A stretch of DNA of 64,000 nt from Ascaphus truei (taxonomy: Eukaryota; Chordata; Amphibia; Anura; Ascaphidae), in assembly GCA_036426205.1 (NCBI GenBank), contig CM071568.1:120194545-120258544 (forward strand), read 5' to 3'. A model generated the notes under the pieces. It saw only the letters and a list, made by a program, of their open reading frames with translations. It ran no database searches and was not told where the DNA came from. A program made the position numbers and the translations under genes. Numbering within the stretch: the first letter of the stretch is position 1; the number at the start of each line of letters is the position of its first letter. Positions 11,943-21,423 of the stretch are shown in pieces.

Positions 11943-12510
11943 TAGGGGTGCGCAACCTGTGGGTCACCGGAAAATGTGTGGGGGTCGCCATTAAGCCCTC
12001 CCTACTCCGTGACTCCCTCCTCTGTGAATCCCTCTCTGCTCTGTGAACCCCCCCTGCTTTGTGACTCCCTCCCTGCTTAATGACTCCCTCTTTGCTCTGT
12101 GACTCCTTCCCTGGTCCGTGACTCCCTTTCTGACCGTGACTCTGTCTCTGTTCTGTGACTCTTTCACTGGGCCGTAACGCCCTCCCCTGTGACGCCCTCC
12201 CTGCTCAGTGAATATCAACATCATCAAAACTGATGGAAGGAGTCATGGAGCAGGTAGTCACAGATCAGGGAGGGAATAAGTGACGGAGCAGGGAAGGAGG
12301 GAGCCACAGAGACACAGAGGCTACTGCTGTTGTGGGAGATTGATGCTGCAGGGGTCCCATTCAGAAGCAGGGACACCTATACAGTTAATCCTCTGTTATC
12401 GGTGTCGTGGGGGGATGGGACCAAAGGGTGATGGTGGCGGGTGGGGGACATGGGTAAGGGTGTGGGCAGCAGGGGGGTTGTCACACTTAAAAAAAGGTTG
12501 CACAGCCCTG
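11943..12510. mobile_element. Non-autonomous hAT-type DNA transposon with 8-bp target duplication
   Basis: The ends are imperfect terminal inverted repeats. The left end is 'taggggtgcgcaacct'; the right end read backwards is 'cagggctgtgcaacct', with three mismatches in 16. A perfect 8-bp direct repeat ATGTAGAG lies outside both ends (11,935-11,942 and 12,511-12,518). Eight-bp duplications and this terminal sequence (CAGNGNTGNGCAACCT) are hallmarks of the hAT superfamily. Length is 568 bp with no transposase, so it must have been moved in trans. Confidence 0.88.
11999..12215. repeat. Degenerate ~20-bp minisatellite inside the hAT element
   Basis: About ten imperfect units with the theme 'ctgctctgtgactccctcc' run through the left half of the transposon. 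Units vary in length by a few bases. The repeat produces an open frame on the minus strand (11,991-12,227), which is an artefact of the periodicity. Confidence 0.7.
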
Positions 12511-12569
12511 ATGTAGAGCAAGATTTTAAATAAAGGATTTAAAAAAAAAACTGGCAAACTGATGCAGAA

Positions 12570-12859
12570 TTATTTGCTTCAATATTTTATTGAAAAGTTT
12601 TTAATATTTTGTAAGCCAGAAGCATAACAAATACAGTACAATAGACCGTGAAATGTATAACAAACAAAAAAAAGCAAATGCTATATACTGTATCATACAA
12701 ACTTAAATCTAACTTTCTTTGCCATGTTTGGTACATTCCTGGTTAATGAAGCTTTTTTGCTTTGCAGATCTTCCCTGGCTTCTTTCATTACTCTGTATGC
12801 CAGATCCTGATATGGGATGGCTTTTACTTGCCCCTTTACATTTAATGTCTTTTTACATA
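12570..12859 (-). CDS. Candidate host gene last exon and 3' UTR (partial), disrupted by LTR insertion
   Basis: On the minus strand an open frame enters from the LTR junction at 12,859 and ends at a TGA (12,693-12,695). It includes NVKGQVKAIPYQDLAYRVMK and SLTRNVPNMAKKVRFKFV. The following about 110 bp is AT-rich and contains AATAAA (12,586-12,591 reversed), a plausible polyadenylation signal. If the LTR element is removed, the frame continues at 17,724-17,743 (codons I-F-L-K-T-I then C-K-K-T-L) before a TAG. A CTAG next to that point could be a weak splice acceptor. I do not recognise the protein. It could be a true 3' exon or an old retrocopy. Confidence is limited because the open stretch is only about 60 codons. 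Confidence 0.35.
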
Positions 12860-13682
12860 TGTAGCCATGCATAATAATGGACTGCAGACATCTTCCCTGT
12901 TGGCAGTAAACCCTGGGTAAGTACAGGAATGTCAGCAGTAGTTATGGAGGTTTTCCCTCACACCCTGGTGAGGTGCCCTATGTATGGATGGGAGTGGCTG
13001 CATGCTCTGAGTCCCTGGATAGTGACATCAGAGATGTGCCTGCCCCCTGAGGTATATAAGGCACAACACTGTCAAGTTAAGTGTTGTTGCTAAAGTGTTT
13101 GGCTCCGGTGAAAGGGATTGCAGGATAGCTTTGTGACCCTAGTGCTGTAACTAGTGGCACGAATAACCAAATCAAGCCTGTCAAGGCCACACTGTGTCCA
13201 GGGACCTGGCACAGCGGTGATCTTCCTACGGGAGAGGGGATCCCACTCCAATTAGGAGGGCAGTACCTGGCAAAGGGACAGCACGGAGAAATGTGCGGCT
13301 AGAGCTGAAAGCTGCATGGGCAGTCTACTACAGTAAGATCGTCAATAAAGATGCCCTGTTCAAAGATACCCCCACTGTGTGAGTGTGAGATTACTCTGCA
13401 GTGGCAGTCACCACCGAGAAGGAGTTCCTCACCAGGACCATCTCCCTGCGGAAGCACAGATCCTTATGAGGTGGAGGCGCTGCACGTGATATAGGTAGGA
13501 CTCGCACCCACTACCTCAGCTACCTGTTCCTGATGACATCCCCTAATAACATCATGTGAGAGACTCAGGAGTCCTGTTGCTTGCAGGTGCACCACCATAC
13601 ACGATCACGTAATGGGGACCGGTTAGACCACACGGGCCAATGTGAGATTGGGTGGGTCAAACAGGAGTGAATACCCGTTACA
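12860..13682 (+). repeat. 5' LTR of the non-autonomous element
   Basis: This LTR is 823 bp and keeps a TATA-like 'ggtatataaggc' (about 13,049-13,060) about 275 bp before 'caataaagatgccctg' (about 13,342), which may serve as the poly(A) signal region. Compared with the 3' LTR it carries 91 extra bp (about 13,049-13,139). Confidence 0.88.
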
Positions 13683-13702
13683 TTTGGAGGCGCTGCTGAG
13701 AT
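13683..13702 (+). promoter_or_regulatory. Primer-binding-site-like motif
   Basis: The 20 nt after the 5' LTR, 'tttggaggcgctgctgagat', occupy the primer-binding position. A near copy, 'tttagaggccttgctgagac', follows the LTR at 56,502. The conservation between two elements supports function. I cannot assign the tRNA without a search. Confidence 0.55.
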
Positions 13703-14155
13703 ACCTGTCAACAGGACAGGCTTTTTCTAGGCACACTAGGAAACAGGGAGAGTGTCTGCTGCCACTTTGTGCTGCGTGGGACGGAGCCAGGGGTTGTCAG
13801 GGAGCTGCTGGAGCTGCAGACCGCACAGACGCCTTGGAATCCTGTAAGGGGTTAGTGGGTCTGGAGAAGGGGGCTATTGCTGTTCTAGTGGCCTTGAGGT
13901 AGCGCTGGTGGGGGACGCCTGAAGGGGTAAACTGGTAACTTAGGGCAGGAATTCTGGAAGGGTCCGCGCTAGGCTAGCCAACAGTAGGTCGACGCCCAAG
14001 TACTGCATGGAAGAGCCAGAGTACTCTAGTCTCCATTCTAGACCACTTACCAAGAGGAGCACAGACTGGGAGGAAGGAGATACAGTAGACACCGAGAGAG
14101 TGAGCCTAGCCTGAGGTAGTGCAAACACGAGTCAGATCTACCTTAGGTACACAAG

Positions 14156-15001
14156 GTGGTGCACAAGGCATTTTTATTGGATCGATGTGGTAGCTGCCCT
14201 GTAGAGCGGAGCTCCATGTACAGGAATCCAATGTTCAGTGATCGAGAGAGAACCGCAAGAATGGAGGATCTGCAAAGCGCAGAAGGTCCAGGATGGCGGA
14301 CAGAGGAAAAGCTCGCACCTGTTCTGTGCGAGTATGAAGAACAAGCTACAGAAGAGACTTTTGTGAGCCTGTTGTGGACTGGCATGAAAGCCGTGGCTGC
14401 GCCGTGTTTGTCCTGCTTATGCTCTTGGGATAGTAACCCCGAGGACAGTGAGGACGACAGTGTTATAAGATGGGAGGAACGGAATGGACTTGCTTATCAT
14501 TCGATACACAAACAACCAAACGCTACCTCAAATATGATGCAAAAAGACAGTACGAAGCAAGATGGCGGTTCCCGCGTTCCCGGGACACCGCGTGGGCCAG
14601 CTGCAGAAAGTCTTGCAACTTTGCAGTTTGCTGATTGTTGGCCAGGATTGGCGCCAACGAGAATACTCCACCCTGTTGGGGAGTGTGGCGTGAAAGCTGG
14701 AGCCGCGCCCTCATGGACTATGACTCACTCCGCCCCTGTGCTGGGTCAGCCTACAAGTCTACGAGACCTCCCCCTAGTTTCAACCAGGGGGAGTGGTTTG
14801 CAGTTCCACCGGATGCAGATGGAGAAGGTAGGAGGAGGGGTTGCCAAACCAGCCCCTGCACTCCAGTTGCGAAGAGCCATTGACCAGTACAGACCGCTGA
14901 AGCGAGTCCCTCCACTGGTGAATATGGCTGGGGTCTCTGAGCAAGTCGAACAGAGTCCTTTGATTACAACACATCCCTACTCGGCTCCAGAGGCTTCCTG
15001 A
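14156..15001 (+). CDS. Uncharacterised ORF in the LTR element interior
   Basis: This is the longest open frame in the interior (281 codons). It is rich in Ser, Pro, Glu and Arg, with a Cys cluster CLSCLCSW near residue 83 and a mixed-charge EDSEDDS after it. No capsid, zinc knuckle, protease or polymerase motif is seen. It could be a degraded gag-like or spacer protein or simply open by chance in GC-rich DNA. The neighbouring frames at 15,028 and 15,592 are separated from it by stops. Confidence 0.3.
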   Translation: MVHKAFLLDRCGSCPVERSSMYRNPMFSDRERTARMEDLQSAEGPGWRTEEKLAPVLCEYEEQATEETFVSLLWTGMKAVAAPCLSCLCSWDSNPEDSEDDSVIRWEERNGLAYHSIHKQPNATSNMMQKDSTKQDGGSRVPGTPRGPAAESLATLQFADCWPGLAPTRILHPVGECGVKAGAAPSWTMTHSAPVLGQPTSLRDLPLVSTRGSGLQFHRMQMEKVGGGVAKPAPALQLRRAIDQYRPLKRVPPLVNMAGVSEQVEQSPLITTHPYSAPEAS

Positions 15002-15027
15002 TCCTCCGGGTAGAGGGTGTAGAGACT

Positions 15028-15459
15028 GTGGCGTGTCTCTGCCTGCAGTGCAGACTGCCGTGCGGAGCCGTGGGCAGTGAGGCCCGATGCCCTCATTGTG
15101 GACTGCAATATCTGTGGCCCATGCCGACCTTTGTACCGGTGCAAGCCGTGGAATCAAAGGAAGATGTCCCTATGTTGGCAGCGGAATTTCCAGGTTCATT
15201 ATGGCGAGAAACCACAGGTCCCGAAGAACCGGGACCGGGTCCGGTTCTCAAGGAAGAGAAAACAAGTCACCGACGGGGTGACAAGAGAGGAGCACATCGG
15301 CGATCACCTAACGGGATGCCCCGCCCGAATGTGAAACTAGAGTCCTTGGACGAGGAGTGTGCCAGGCTGTCTAGTGCGATGGATCTGAAGACAGACTACC
15401 ATACTATTGGAACGCCTTGGCGAGATGCTATCCGTCGTGGTGTTGAGACATGGAGTTGA
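15028..15459 (+). CDS. Uncharacterised Cys-rich ORF in the LTR element interior
   Basis: The frame (143 codons) starts with closely spaced cysteines: CLQCRLPCGAVGSEARCPHC. This is a paired C-x2-C pattern that could bind zinc. A basic, Arg/Lys-rich part (KEEKTSHRRGDKRGAHRR) follows. Such a zinc-plus-basic layout would fit a nucleic-acid-binding gag remnant, but I recognise no family. It ends at a TGA at 15,457. Confidence 0.3.
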   Translation: MACLCLQCRLPCGAVGSEARCPHCGLQYLWPMPTFVPVQAVESKEDVPMLAAEFPGSLWRETTGPEEPGPGPVLKEEKTSHRRGDKRGAHRRSPNGMPRPNVKLESLDEECARLSSAMDLKTDYHTIGTPWRDAIRRGVETWS

Positions 15460-15591
15460 GTGTCACCAGTACCGCGACAACCCGAGCAGCGGTGTCCCAC
15501 GGCCGTGGCGACTAGTGGTTCGGAAGGAGGTCGATCCATCCCGACACTATGAAGTAGTAAGCCAAAGCAGTGTTTATCGCAGGCTCCGGGG

Positions 15592-16455
15592 GTGGTGGTG
15601 ATTAAGGAAGAGTGGAGCCAGGCCCAGACGGGATCGCGCCGGAGCAGGGCGTTGCCGGATGTCCTGGTGGAAGAAGAGGTCTCGATTGGGGACCAAACCC
15701 AAGATGGCGACGAGGCACGTGCGTACACGGAGATGGTTTCCGGTGACCAGAGCGGGGTCGAGTGGGAAATGATTGCTCCTCTGCGGTCAAGCAGCGGAAG
15801 CCGGTCGCCGACTGCAAGGAGGAATGGGCGATCGAGTCAGAGGGTAAAGAGCCCCAGCACTGGTGAAGAGGAGAGACTTTGTTGTGGATCGGAGTCAGGT
15901 ATTGTCGAGGAGCAGGTCGTAACCCTGCCGATACCTACTGTCCGGCCCCGTCCCCAAACCCCGTCCACTCCCAAAGTTAGCCCCAAGGCCCTAGATAAAG
16001 TCCCTGCCCCAGTCGTTTTCACGTTTGGGTCAACTTCTAGTCTAGGGATGTCAGGGGAGTCCCGTGGCCCTTCTGAGGAACGGACTGGAAGCCAGGACTG
16101 GGGAACTTCCGATGATGGATCGGTGGGAGGAGGGAGGATTTCCCGACAAGTGTCGGTGTCTAGTGACTGTCCTAGTGCCATGAGTGTTACCATTGGGAAT
16201 AAGTCACAATGTCTGGGAATTACAGCACCATCTGAGGGTACCTCAGGGATATCTTCTGGGGGGCCCGAGGAGGAGGAATCCCTAGAGTCAGGTCAGGAAG
16301 AGCTTAGGGAGACTAGATGGTGGGCGCCTCTGTATGAGGGATATGTAGCGTGGATTGACCGCACCGATTCATTCTGGAAAGGGATGGGGTGGTGGATCAT
16401 TGGTGGGCTACAGGGGAGTTCGATGATGATGCTTACATCAAAGAGTTACACATAA
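15592..16455 (+). CDS. Uncharacterised acidic/Ser-rich ORF in the LTR element interior
   Basis: The 287-codon frame is rich in Ser, Gly, Glu and Pro, with low-complexity stretches (SSSGSRSPTARRNGRSS, EEEESLESGQEEL) and a Trp-rich C-terminus (WWAPLYEGYVAWIDRTD, WKGMGWWI). An overlapping frame (16,389-16,652) continues with WVLPGWAGYARLTLS, so one frameshift may separate a single longer protein. No known domain is visible. Confidence 0.3.
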   Translation: MVVIKEEWSQAQTGSRRSRALPDVLVEEEVSIGDQTQDGDEARAYTEMVSGDQSGVEWEMIAPLRSSSGSRSPTARRNGRSSQRVKSPSTGEEERLCCGSESGIVEEQVVTLPIPTVRPRPQTPSTPKVSPKALDKVPAPVVFTFGSTSSLGMSGESRGPSEERTGSQDWGTSDDGSVGGGRISRQVSVSSDCPSAMSVTIGNKSQCLGITAPSEGTSGISSGGPEEEESLESGQEELRETRWWAPLYEGYVAWIDRTDSFWKGMGWWIIGGLQGSSMMMLTSKSYT

Positions 16456-16977
16456 GGTGGGGTAAGATCAAGCGAGGTTTAATTACGCCCAAGGGTCCCG
16501 AGGGATTAGAGGATCCCGTGGAAGCAGACGAGCCCCTGTCATGGGTGTTGCCGGGGTGGGCGGGCTATGCTAGGTTGACATTGAGTACTATATTGTCAAG
16601 AAGGGGGGTGCCATTACAGGAGTTCAGGCCGAGCAGCGAGTTTCTCAATTAATGAGGGTTTGGACAATTGGGCGCAGTATCTAAATGCATAAAGTAGTGT
16701 ACCGCAACGAGCAAGGTCTGCCCCGAGAGTACAGCGTTACGGTGACTGATGCAGCGGGAAGGGACGTGAAGAAGCCAGACCCTAGACACTATTATTAGGT
16801 TGCCTAACTAGATGGCGTCTGTGTTTAATCTAGCGCTCCCTGCTGGTCAGAGTGTGCTCTACATTGCATTATTATGAAAAATCAATGATGTTTGAAAATG
16901 TAATTTGTGTGTTCTTTTGCAGTGTTTCCTGGTGCAAGGTACACCAAATTTATGTCCCAGCCGGGACGGTGGGGATT

Positions 16978-16991
16978 CACCAGGGGGAGTA
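16978..16991 (+). promoter_or_regulatory. Polypurine tract before 3' LTR
   Basis: 'caccagggggagta' directly abuts the TG of the 3' LTR, the position from which plus-strand DNA synthesis is primed. The same 14-nt string occurs at 58,649-58,662 in the gag-protease element. Confidence 0.75.
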
Positions 16992-17723
16992 TGTAGCCAT
17001 GCATAATAATGGACTGCAGACATCTTCCCTGTTGGCAGTAAACCCTGGGTAAATACAGGAATGCCAGCAGTAGTTATGGAGGTTTTCCCTCACACCCTGG
17101 TGAGGTGCCCTATGTATGGATGGGAGTGGCAGCATGCTCTGAGTCCCTGGATAGTGACATCAGAGATGTGCCTGCCCCCTAGTGCTGTAACTAGTGGCAC
17201 GAATATCCAAATCAAGCCTGTCAAGGCCACACTGTGTCCAGGCACCTGGCACAGGGGTGATCTTCCTACGGGAGAGGGGATCCCACTCCAATTAGGAGGG
17301 CAGTACCTGGCAAAGGGACAGCGCGGAGAAATGTGCGGCTAGAGCTGAAAGCTGCATGAGGCAGTCTACTACAGTAAGATCGACTTTAAAGATGCCCTGT
17401 TCAAAGATACCCCCACTGTGTGAGTGTGAGATTACTCTGCAGTGGCAGTCACCACCGAGAAGGAGTTCCTCACCAGGACCATCTCCCTGCGGAAGCACAG
17501 ATCCTGATGAGGTGGAGGCGCTGCACATGATATAGGTAGGACTCGCACCCACTACCTCAGCTACCTGTTCCTGATGACATCCCCTAATACCATCATGCGG
17601 GAAACTCAGGAGTCCTGTTGCTTGCAGGTGCACCACCATACATGATCACGTAATGGGGACCGGTTAGACCACACGGGCCAATGTGAGATTGGGTGGGTCA
17701 AACAGGAGGGAATACCCGTTACA
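16992..17723 (+). repeat. 3' LTR of the non-autonomous element, 91-bp internal deletion
   Basis: Aligned by eye with the 5' LTR it has scattered substitutions only, except that 'gcctgccccct' joins directly to 'agtgctgtaac'. This removes the TATA-containing segment present in the 5' copy. The deletion endpoints carry CCCT on both sides. Confidence 0.85.
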
Positions 17724-17727
17724 CATA

Positions 17728-18201
17728 TAGTTTTCAAAAATATCTAGCCTTGGTACTGTATGTAGAAAAATATACAGTAGTAAATATCACAGTTGAATAC
17801 ATTTGCACCTACTAAGCATTTTTAATTGTGGGCCATATGTGAAGTTCTTTCCTTTTTTTCTAGGAAGCAATTAAGACTGGTAAAGCACATTTTCTACCCA
17901 TATGAATGCTTTAACTGTTTCTATAAATTTATATAACATCAAAAGCCATTTACCACCATGCTTGCTACAGAGTCATTTGGGAATGATCCTCCTGCACAAG
18001 GATCTTCCCCAGCCTAAAAGCAGTGGTAAGAAGAAGAAATGGTGTTCCCTTCCAAAGACAGAGAGAAAAAAGATTACCCAATTATATGCACTCTCCAGAT
18101 ACCTAGAGTATAATAAAAGTTTATAGAAACAATGATAATGCACTAGTGTAGAAAATACACCAATATTTACAAAACAAAAATATGATTAAACAGAGTAGGG
18201 T
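17728..18201. other. AT-rich interval, no recognised gene
   Basis: The interval is open for about 60 codons in places (17,902-18,126), with a splice-acceptor-like 'ctttttttctag' near 17,862. No motif supports a gene. It is the original upstream flank (minus strand) of the candidate host exon. Confidence 0.35.
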
Positions 18202-19287
18202 TGTCACGCCTGTATGCCCGCAGACCAAGCTAGACCCAAGTACTGAGGTGGGAACGGTATGATACCACACACCCACAGCAGTGGGAGCAAGCCCGGAGTG
18301 TGGTATAGCGTTGCTGGGCCTGTTGGAAGAGTTGTTAGTGTTTACTTGCAACGCTTGGGGGATGTCCGTGAGAATAGTCGTGTGCGTTTGCCAATGTTCA
18401 GGGATCCAGAGGGTAGAGTCGTCAGAGGGCAAGCCAGGTCCTAGGAAGCCAGAGGTCAGCGGAGTCGTATGCGTAGCAGGGTTCAAAGGATACCAGAGAG
18501 CAGAGTAGTCTAGGGTAAGCAGGGGTCAAAGCCAGGGAAATCCAAAGTAACACAGGAGCAGGTAATCACAGGAGCACAGAGGGAGCACAGCATAGGTCAG
18601 GTACACAAAGGGAAACAGGAACTATGCAGAGCGAGGAAGAGGTGGACAGAGGGATTATAAAGGAAGGTGCACCAATGACAGAGAGGGGAGGAGTAGAGAG
18701 AGAAGTGGGAGAAGCTAGAGATAGGTCAGGGAGAGAATAGGAGGAGACAGAAGGGGCAGACAGGGGAATAGCCTGTACAGCTTGGGAGGCGGACACAGGG
18801 GTAACCTGATAAGAGTCTGTGCTCGCGCCCCCTGTAAGCTGGGGATGTGCGCGCACAGGTTGCAACACAGGCGCGGCCCGTACGGAGCAGGGGAAGACTG
18901 CAGGAGGGGGACGGAGCCAAGAGAAGGGGAACGCGCGCGAGGCCTGTGCCCGCGCGATGGCCAGCAAAGGCAGAGAGGAGCATGCACGTGTGTCCCCGAG
19001 GGGGTGCACGCACCGGACGCGTCACCAGGTGCACGGCACCACGCGAGGAGGATGCAACGGTACGTTTGGCACCACAGGGGAAGGTACAGGAGCTATCGAG
19101 GGGGAGAGGGAGCGGGGAGGATCAAAGCAGGGGCTAAGGGAGCGCGTGAGTATGCGAGACCTGCGGGGAACGCTGCGGCAAGGGGAGAGAGGTAGAAGGT
19201 GAAGGAGAGGAGTGGGAAGGAGTAGAAAGGGTAACAGGAGATGGGAGAGAGGGACAGGGAGAGGAAGGAATCTCCTGAGTCGTCACA
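18202..19287 (-). mobile_element. Solo LTR, Ty3/Gypsy chromovirus-related
   Basis: The block runs from TGTCACGCC to CGTCACA, so on the minus strand it starts TGTGACG and ends GCGTGACA. Its left part ('gcccgcagaccaagc', 'aagtactgaggtggg', 'acccacagcagtgggagcaa', 'cggagtgtggtat') is the reverse complement of the end of the Gypsy LTRs at 22.2-23.0 and 27.3-28.1 kb. The flanks AGGGT and TGGGT match in four of five bases, a decayed target duplication. No internal region remains, so it is a recombination product. ORFs inside reflect high GC. Confidence 0.75.
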
Positions 19288-19631
19288 TGGGTAAACTGAT
19301 ATGATTTAGAAACAAATACTTTATTACACAGATGTCTAAAATTAAGTGGGTGAGTAAATATACAATTAATTAGTGATAAAAGGCACTAGAATTTAACAGC
19401 AAACAAAGTTAAAATATATTCACTGAAAGTGAAGTCTACAACCAAACTAAGTAACCAAATTATTAAGGACAATTAGGCCATTGATATTGACCAAGTTCAG
19501 TAAGCCTATTGGTGGTTAAGAGCTTCAAAGCTCAAACTATATACAGCGCTGCTTATTTTATAGAGTCTGTTAATTAATAATATCCTACTAGCATGTAACA
19601 AGCATAAATGTCTGAAGAGAGAGTAGTCTTA

Positions 19632-19822
19632 GGCTGCGCTAATAGTGCCGCGACAGCGATGCGACGTCGTGTCAAAACAAATGCTTTTGTCGCCGTCCCG
19701 TATGCTTATAGTAATCACAGCGTAACGGCTTGGTTGCGATCACTGGAAGTCATCTCAATTTGATTTTTCCAGTGACTGCAGCCTGACGTCACCGTCGCGT
19801 CGCCTGCACTATAAGCGTGGCC
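19632..19822. mobile_element. Short terminal-inverted-repeat element (MITE)
   Basis: The ends are inverted: 'ggctgcgctaatagtgc' on the left, and the right end read backwards is 'ggccacgcttatagtgc'. Left flank TTA and right flank TAA could be diverged 3-bp duplications (PIF/Harbinger style) or part of a TA duplication. The inside is rich in CpG ('gcgacgtcg', 'cgtcgcgtcgcc'). There is no ORF. Confidence 0.65.
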
Positions 19823-20053
19823 TAAAGGTGTATCCTTATGTCTTTAGGCACACTTTGTAAGGTATTTATAGGGCAATATTAGTTAGGTGATTTTCTTATT
19901 GACCTCCATTGTGCATACTAGTAATTCCCTCAATAATGGTGGAGGTTAAATGGGTAGCTCACTAAATGATTAGTAGTCTTGTGCAGTATGGTAGTACAAA
20001 AATGATTTTGCAGTGGATTATTATTAAGCAGATAAGTAAAACATATACTGCAC

Positions 20054-20438
20054 CGACACACTTTATTCGAGCAAATACCCGGTATGTACCTGGCAGATAC
20101 CTGGAATGTGCCGCTCCTCACCTCTGACAAGCCCCGTTGCGTTTGCCTTCCCAGCCTGGGTTCATGCCTGGCTGACGGGCGGCTGATCTGTTAAATGATA
20201 ATGATTAGGATTTAATAGGCTGCAATGCTTCGCGTGTCTACCAGATGGCATAAATTCATGAATTGTAATGCAGTATATATATATATACTGTGCAGTATTG
20301 CAGCCAGCGGGAATAAAATGCTTCAATCCCTGCCTGGAAAATACCTCAATGCACTCGGGCAGAAAACAGTCACAAACCTCAATACACCCGGGTATACCCG
20401 AATTCGTGGGACTAGCCGAGCTCGAATAAAGTGTGTCG
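20054..20438. mobile_element. Non-autonomous DNA element with 19-bp TIRs (cgacacactttattcgagc)
   Basis: The left end 'cgacacactttattcgagc' and right end 'gctcgaataaagtgtgtcg' are perfect inverted repeats, and the match may extend further out ('cactggcg' style). The inside has stretches such as 'gggtatacccg' and 'aatacccgg' but no ORF. A related left end starts the GC-rich insertion at 3,623. The superfamily is not assigned. Confidence 0.8.
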
Positions 20439-20619
20439 CCAGTGTACTAAGGGTTGTCACCAAATGCTTCCCAACAACTGTGAAGATACTTGTGAATCAC
20501 TCTGGGGCGTTGGTAATTTCCCTATGCTAAACTGTCAGTTACCGCTACTGATGGAGTCTATGGCTGGGAGTGCTCCTTGCTGATGAATTACATACAGGAG
20601 GGCCAATATTAGAGGCACC

Positions 20620-21423
20620 TCTTATCCCCTGCGATCTAGCATCACTAGCATATGGGTACTACGTCTGCCCCCATGTATGCCAATCTGTTTCGTGGATGGT
20701 GGGCAGAGGCTACTGTGTTTGGCGAAACTATGGATGGCTTTACCCAGCATGTGGAGATTTGGAATCACTTTATAGATGATGTGTTTCAACAACAACGACC
20801 ATAACCTCAAACTCCCCAATGAGACTAATAGGGTATCATTAAACTTCCAGACCTGACGATTACCCGGGAGACCACCGGTAATCTCAAAACCATGATCTTT
20901 AGGAAAAGAACCTCTACCAATTGCCTTTTAATAACTGACACACACCATCCACGGCATCTGATCACAAACGTCCTGGTTGGCCAGTTCCTGCTTATACTCA
21001 GGAACTACTCTAACTTGGATGAGTTTGAAAAACAGGCAAAGGATATGACTGAGATTCACCGAGAGAGGATACAGCAAATCCTGTCTGAAAAAGGCATATA
21101 AACGTGCACAATATTCAGATCGGAGCACACTTCTGACACCCAAATTATCTGTAACAAAGGAAACTAAAACCATTAGGTCGATTAGGACATTCAACAGCAA
21201 ATGAAACACCATATAATGTGTCCTATCCACACACTGGCACCTACTACTCAATGATAAAGCCCTTGAGGAGGAACTTAAACCCAAACCGACCCTGGTAAGC
21301 AGAAGTGCAAGCAACTTAAAATACATAATGGTCCAGAGTCATACATTTACACACACCAACCTGGATCCCTAAGAAAGCGAAGGGGTCATTCAGATGTGGG
21401 AAGTGCAAAGGCCTGTGCCATAA
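20620..21423 (+). pseudogene. Penelope-like element 2: reverse transcriptase fragment
   Basis: Frame pieces are recognisable. ATGGGTACTACG at about 20,653 gives MGTTSAPMYANLFRGWW, the family's MGTxxAPxYANL motif, and WNHFIDDVF follows at about 20,770. Later pieces include a linker Cys cluster FRCGKCKGLCHN (about 21,382-21,417). Frameshifts and stops are frequent and no GIY-YIG core is left, because the LTR at 21,424 starts right after the Cys cluster. Confidence 0.65.

Larger units (their letters stand above)
12860..17723 (+). mobile_element. Non-autonomous LTR retrotransposon (two LTRs, no pol)
   Basis: The 5' LTR (12,860-13,682) and 3' LTR (16,992-17,723) are nearly identical apart from one deletion. 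Both start TGTAGCC and end CGTTACA. The host bases CATA flank both outer ends (12,856-12,859 and 17,724-17,727) as a 4-bp target duplication. A primer-site-like 'tttggaggcgctgctgagat' follows the 5' LTR and a G-rich polypurine tract precedes the 3' LTR. The 3.3-kb interior has no reverse transcriptase, RNase H or integrase motif. It must borrow enzymes, perhaps from the family that left the element at 55.4-58.7 kb, which shares the same two priming signals. Confidence 0.85.

Noticed and set aside
11999..12215. Possible CRISPR-like array
   Set aside because: Units are adjacent, degenerate and without unique spacers; it is a minisatellite inside a hAT element in a eukaryotic genome.
17850..18126. 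Plus-strand exon suggested by 'ctttttttctag' and a Lys-rich open frame
   Set aside because: No matching donor, no recognisable protein and no partner exon; short open frames are expected here.
18782..19202. Overlapping Arg/Gly-rich ORFs on both strands
   Set aside because: They fall inside the CpG-rich part of a solo LTR; no domain or codon signal.
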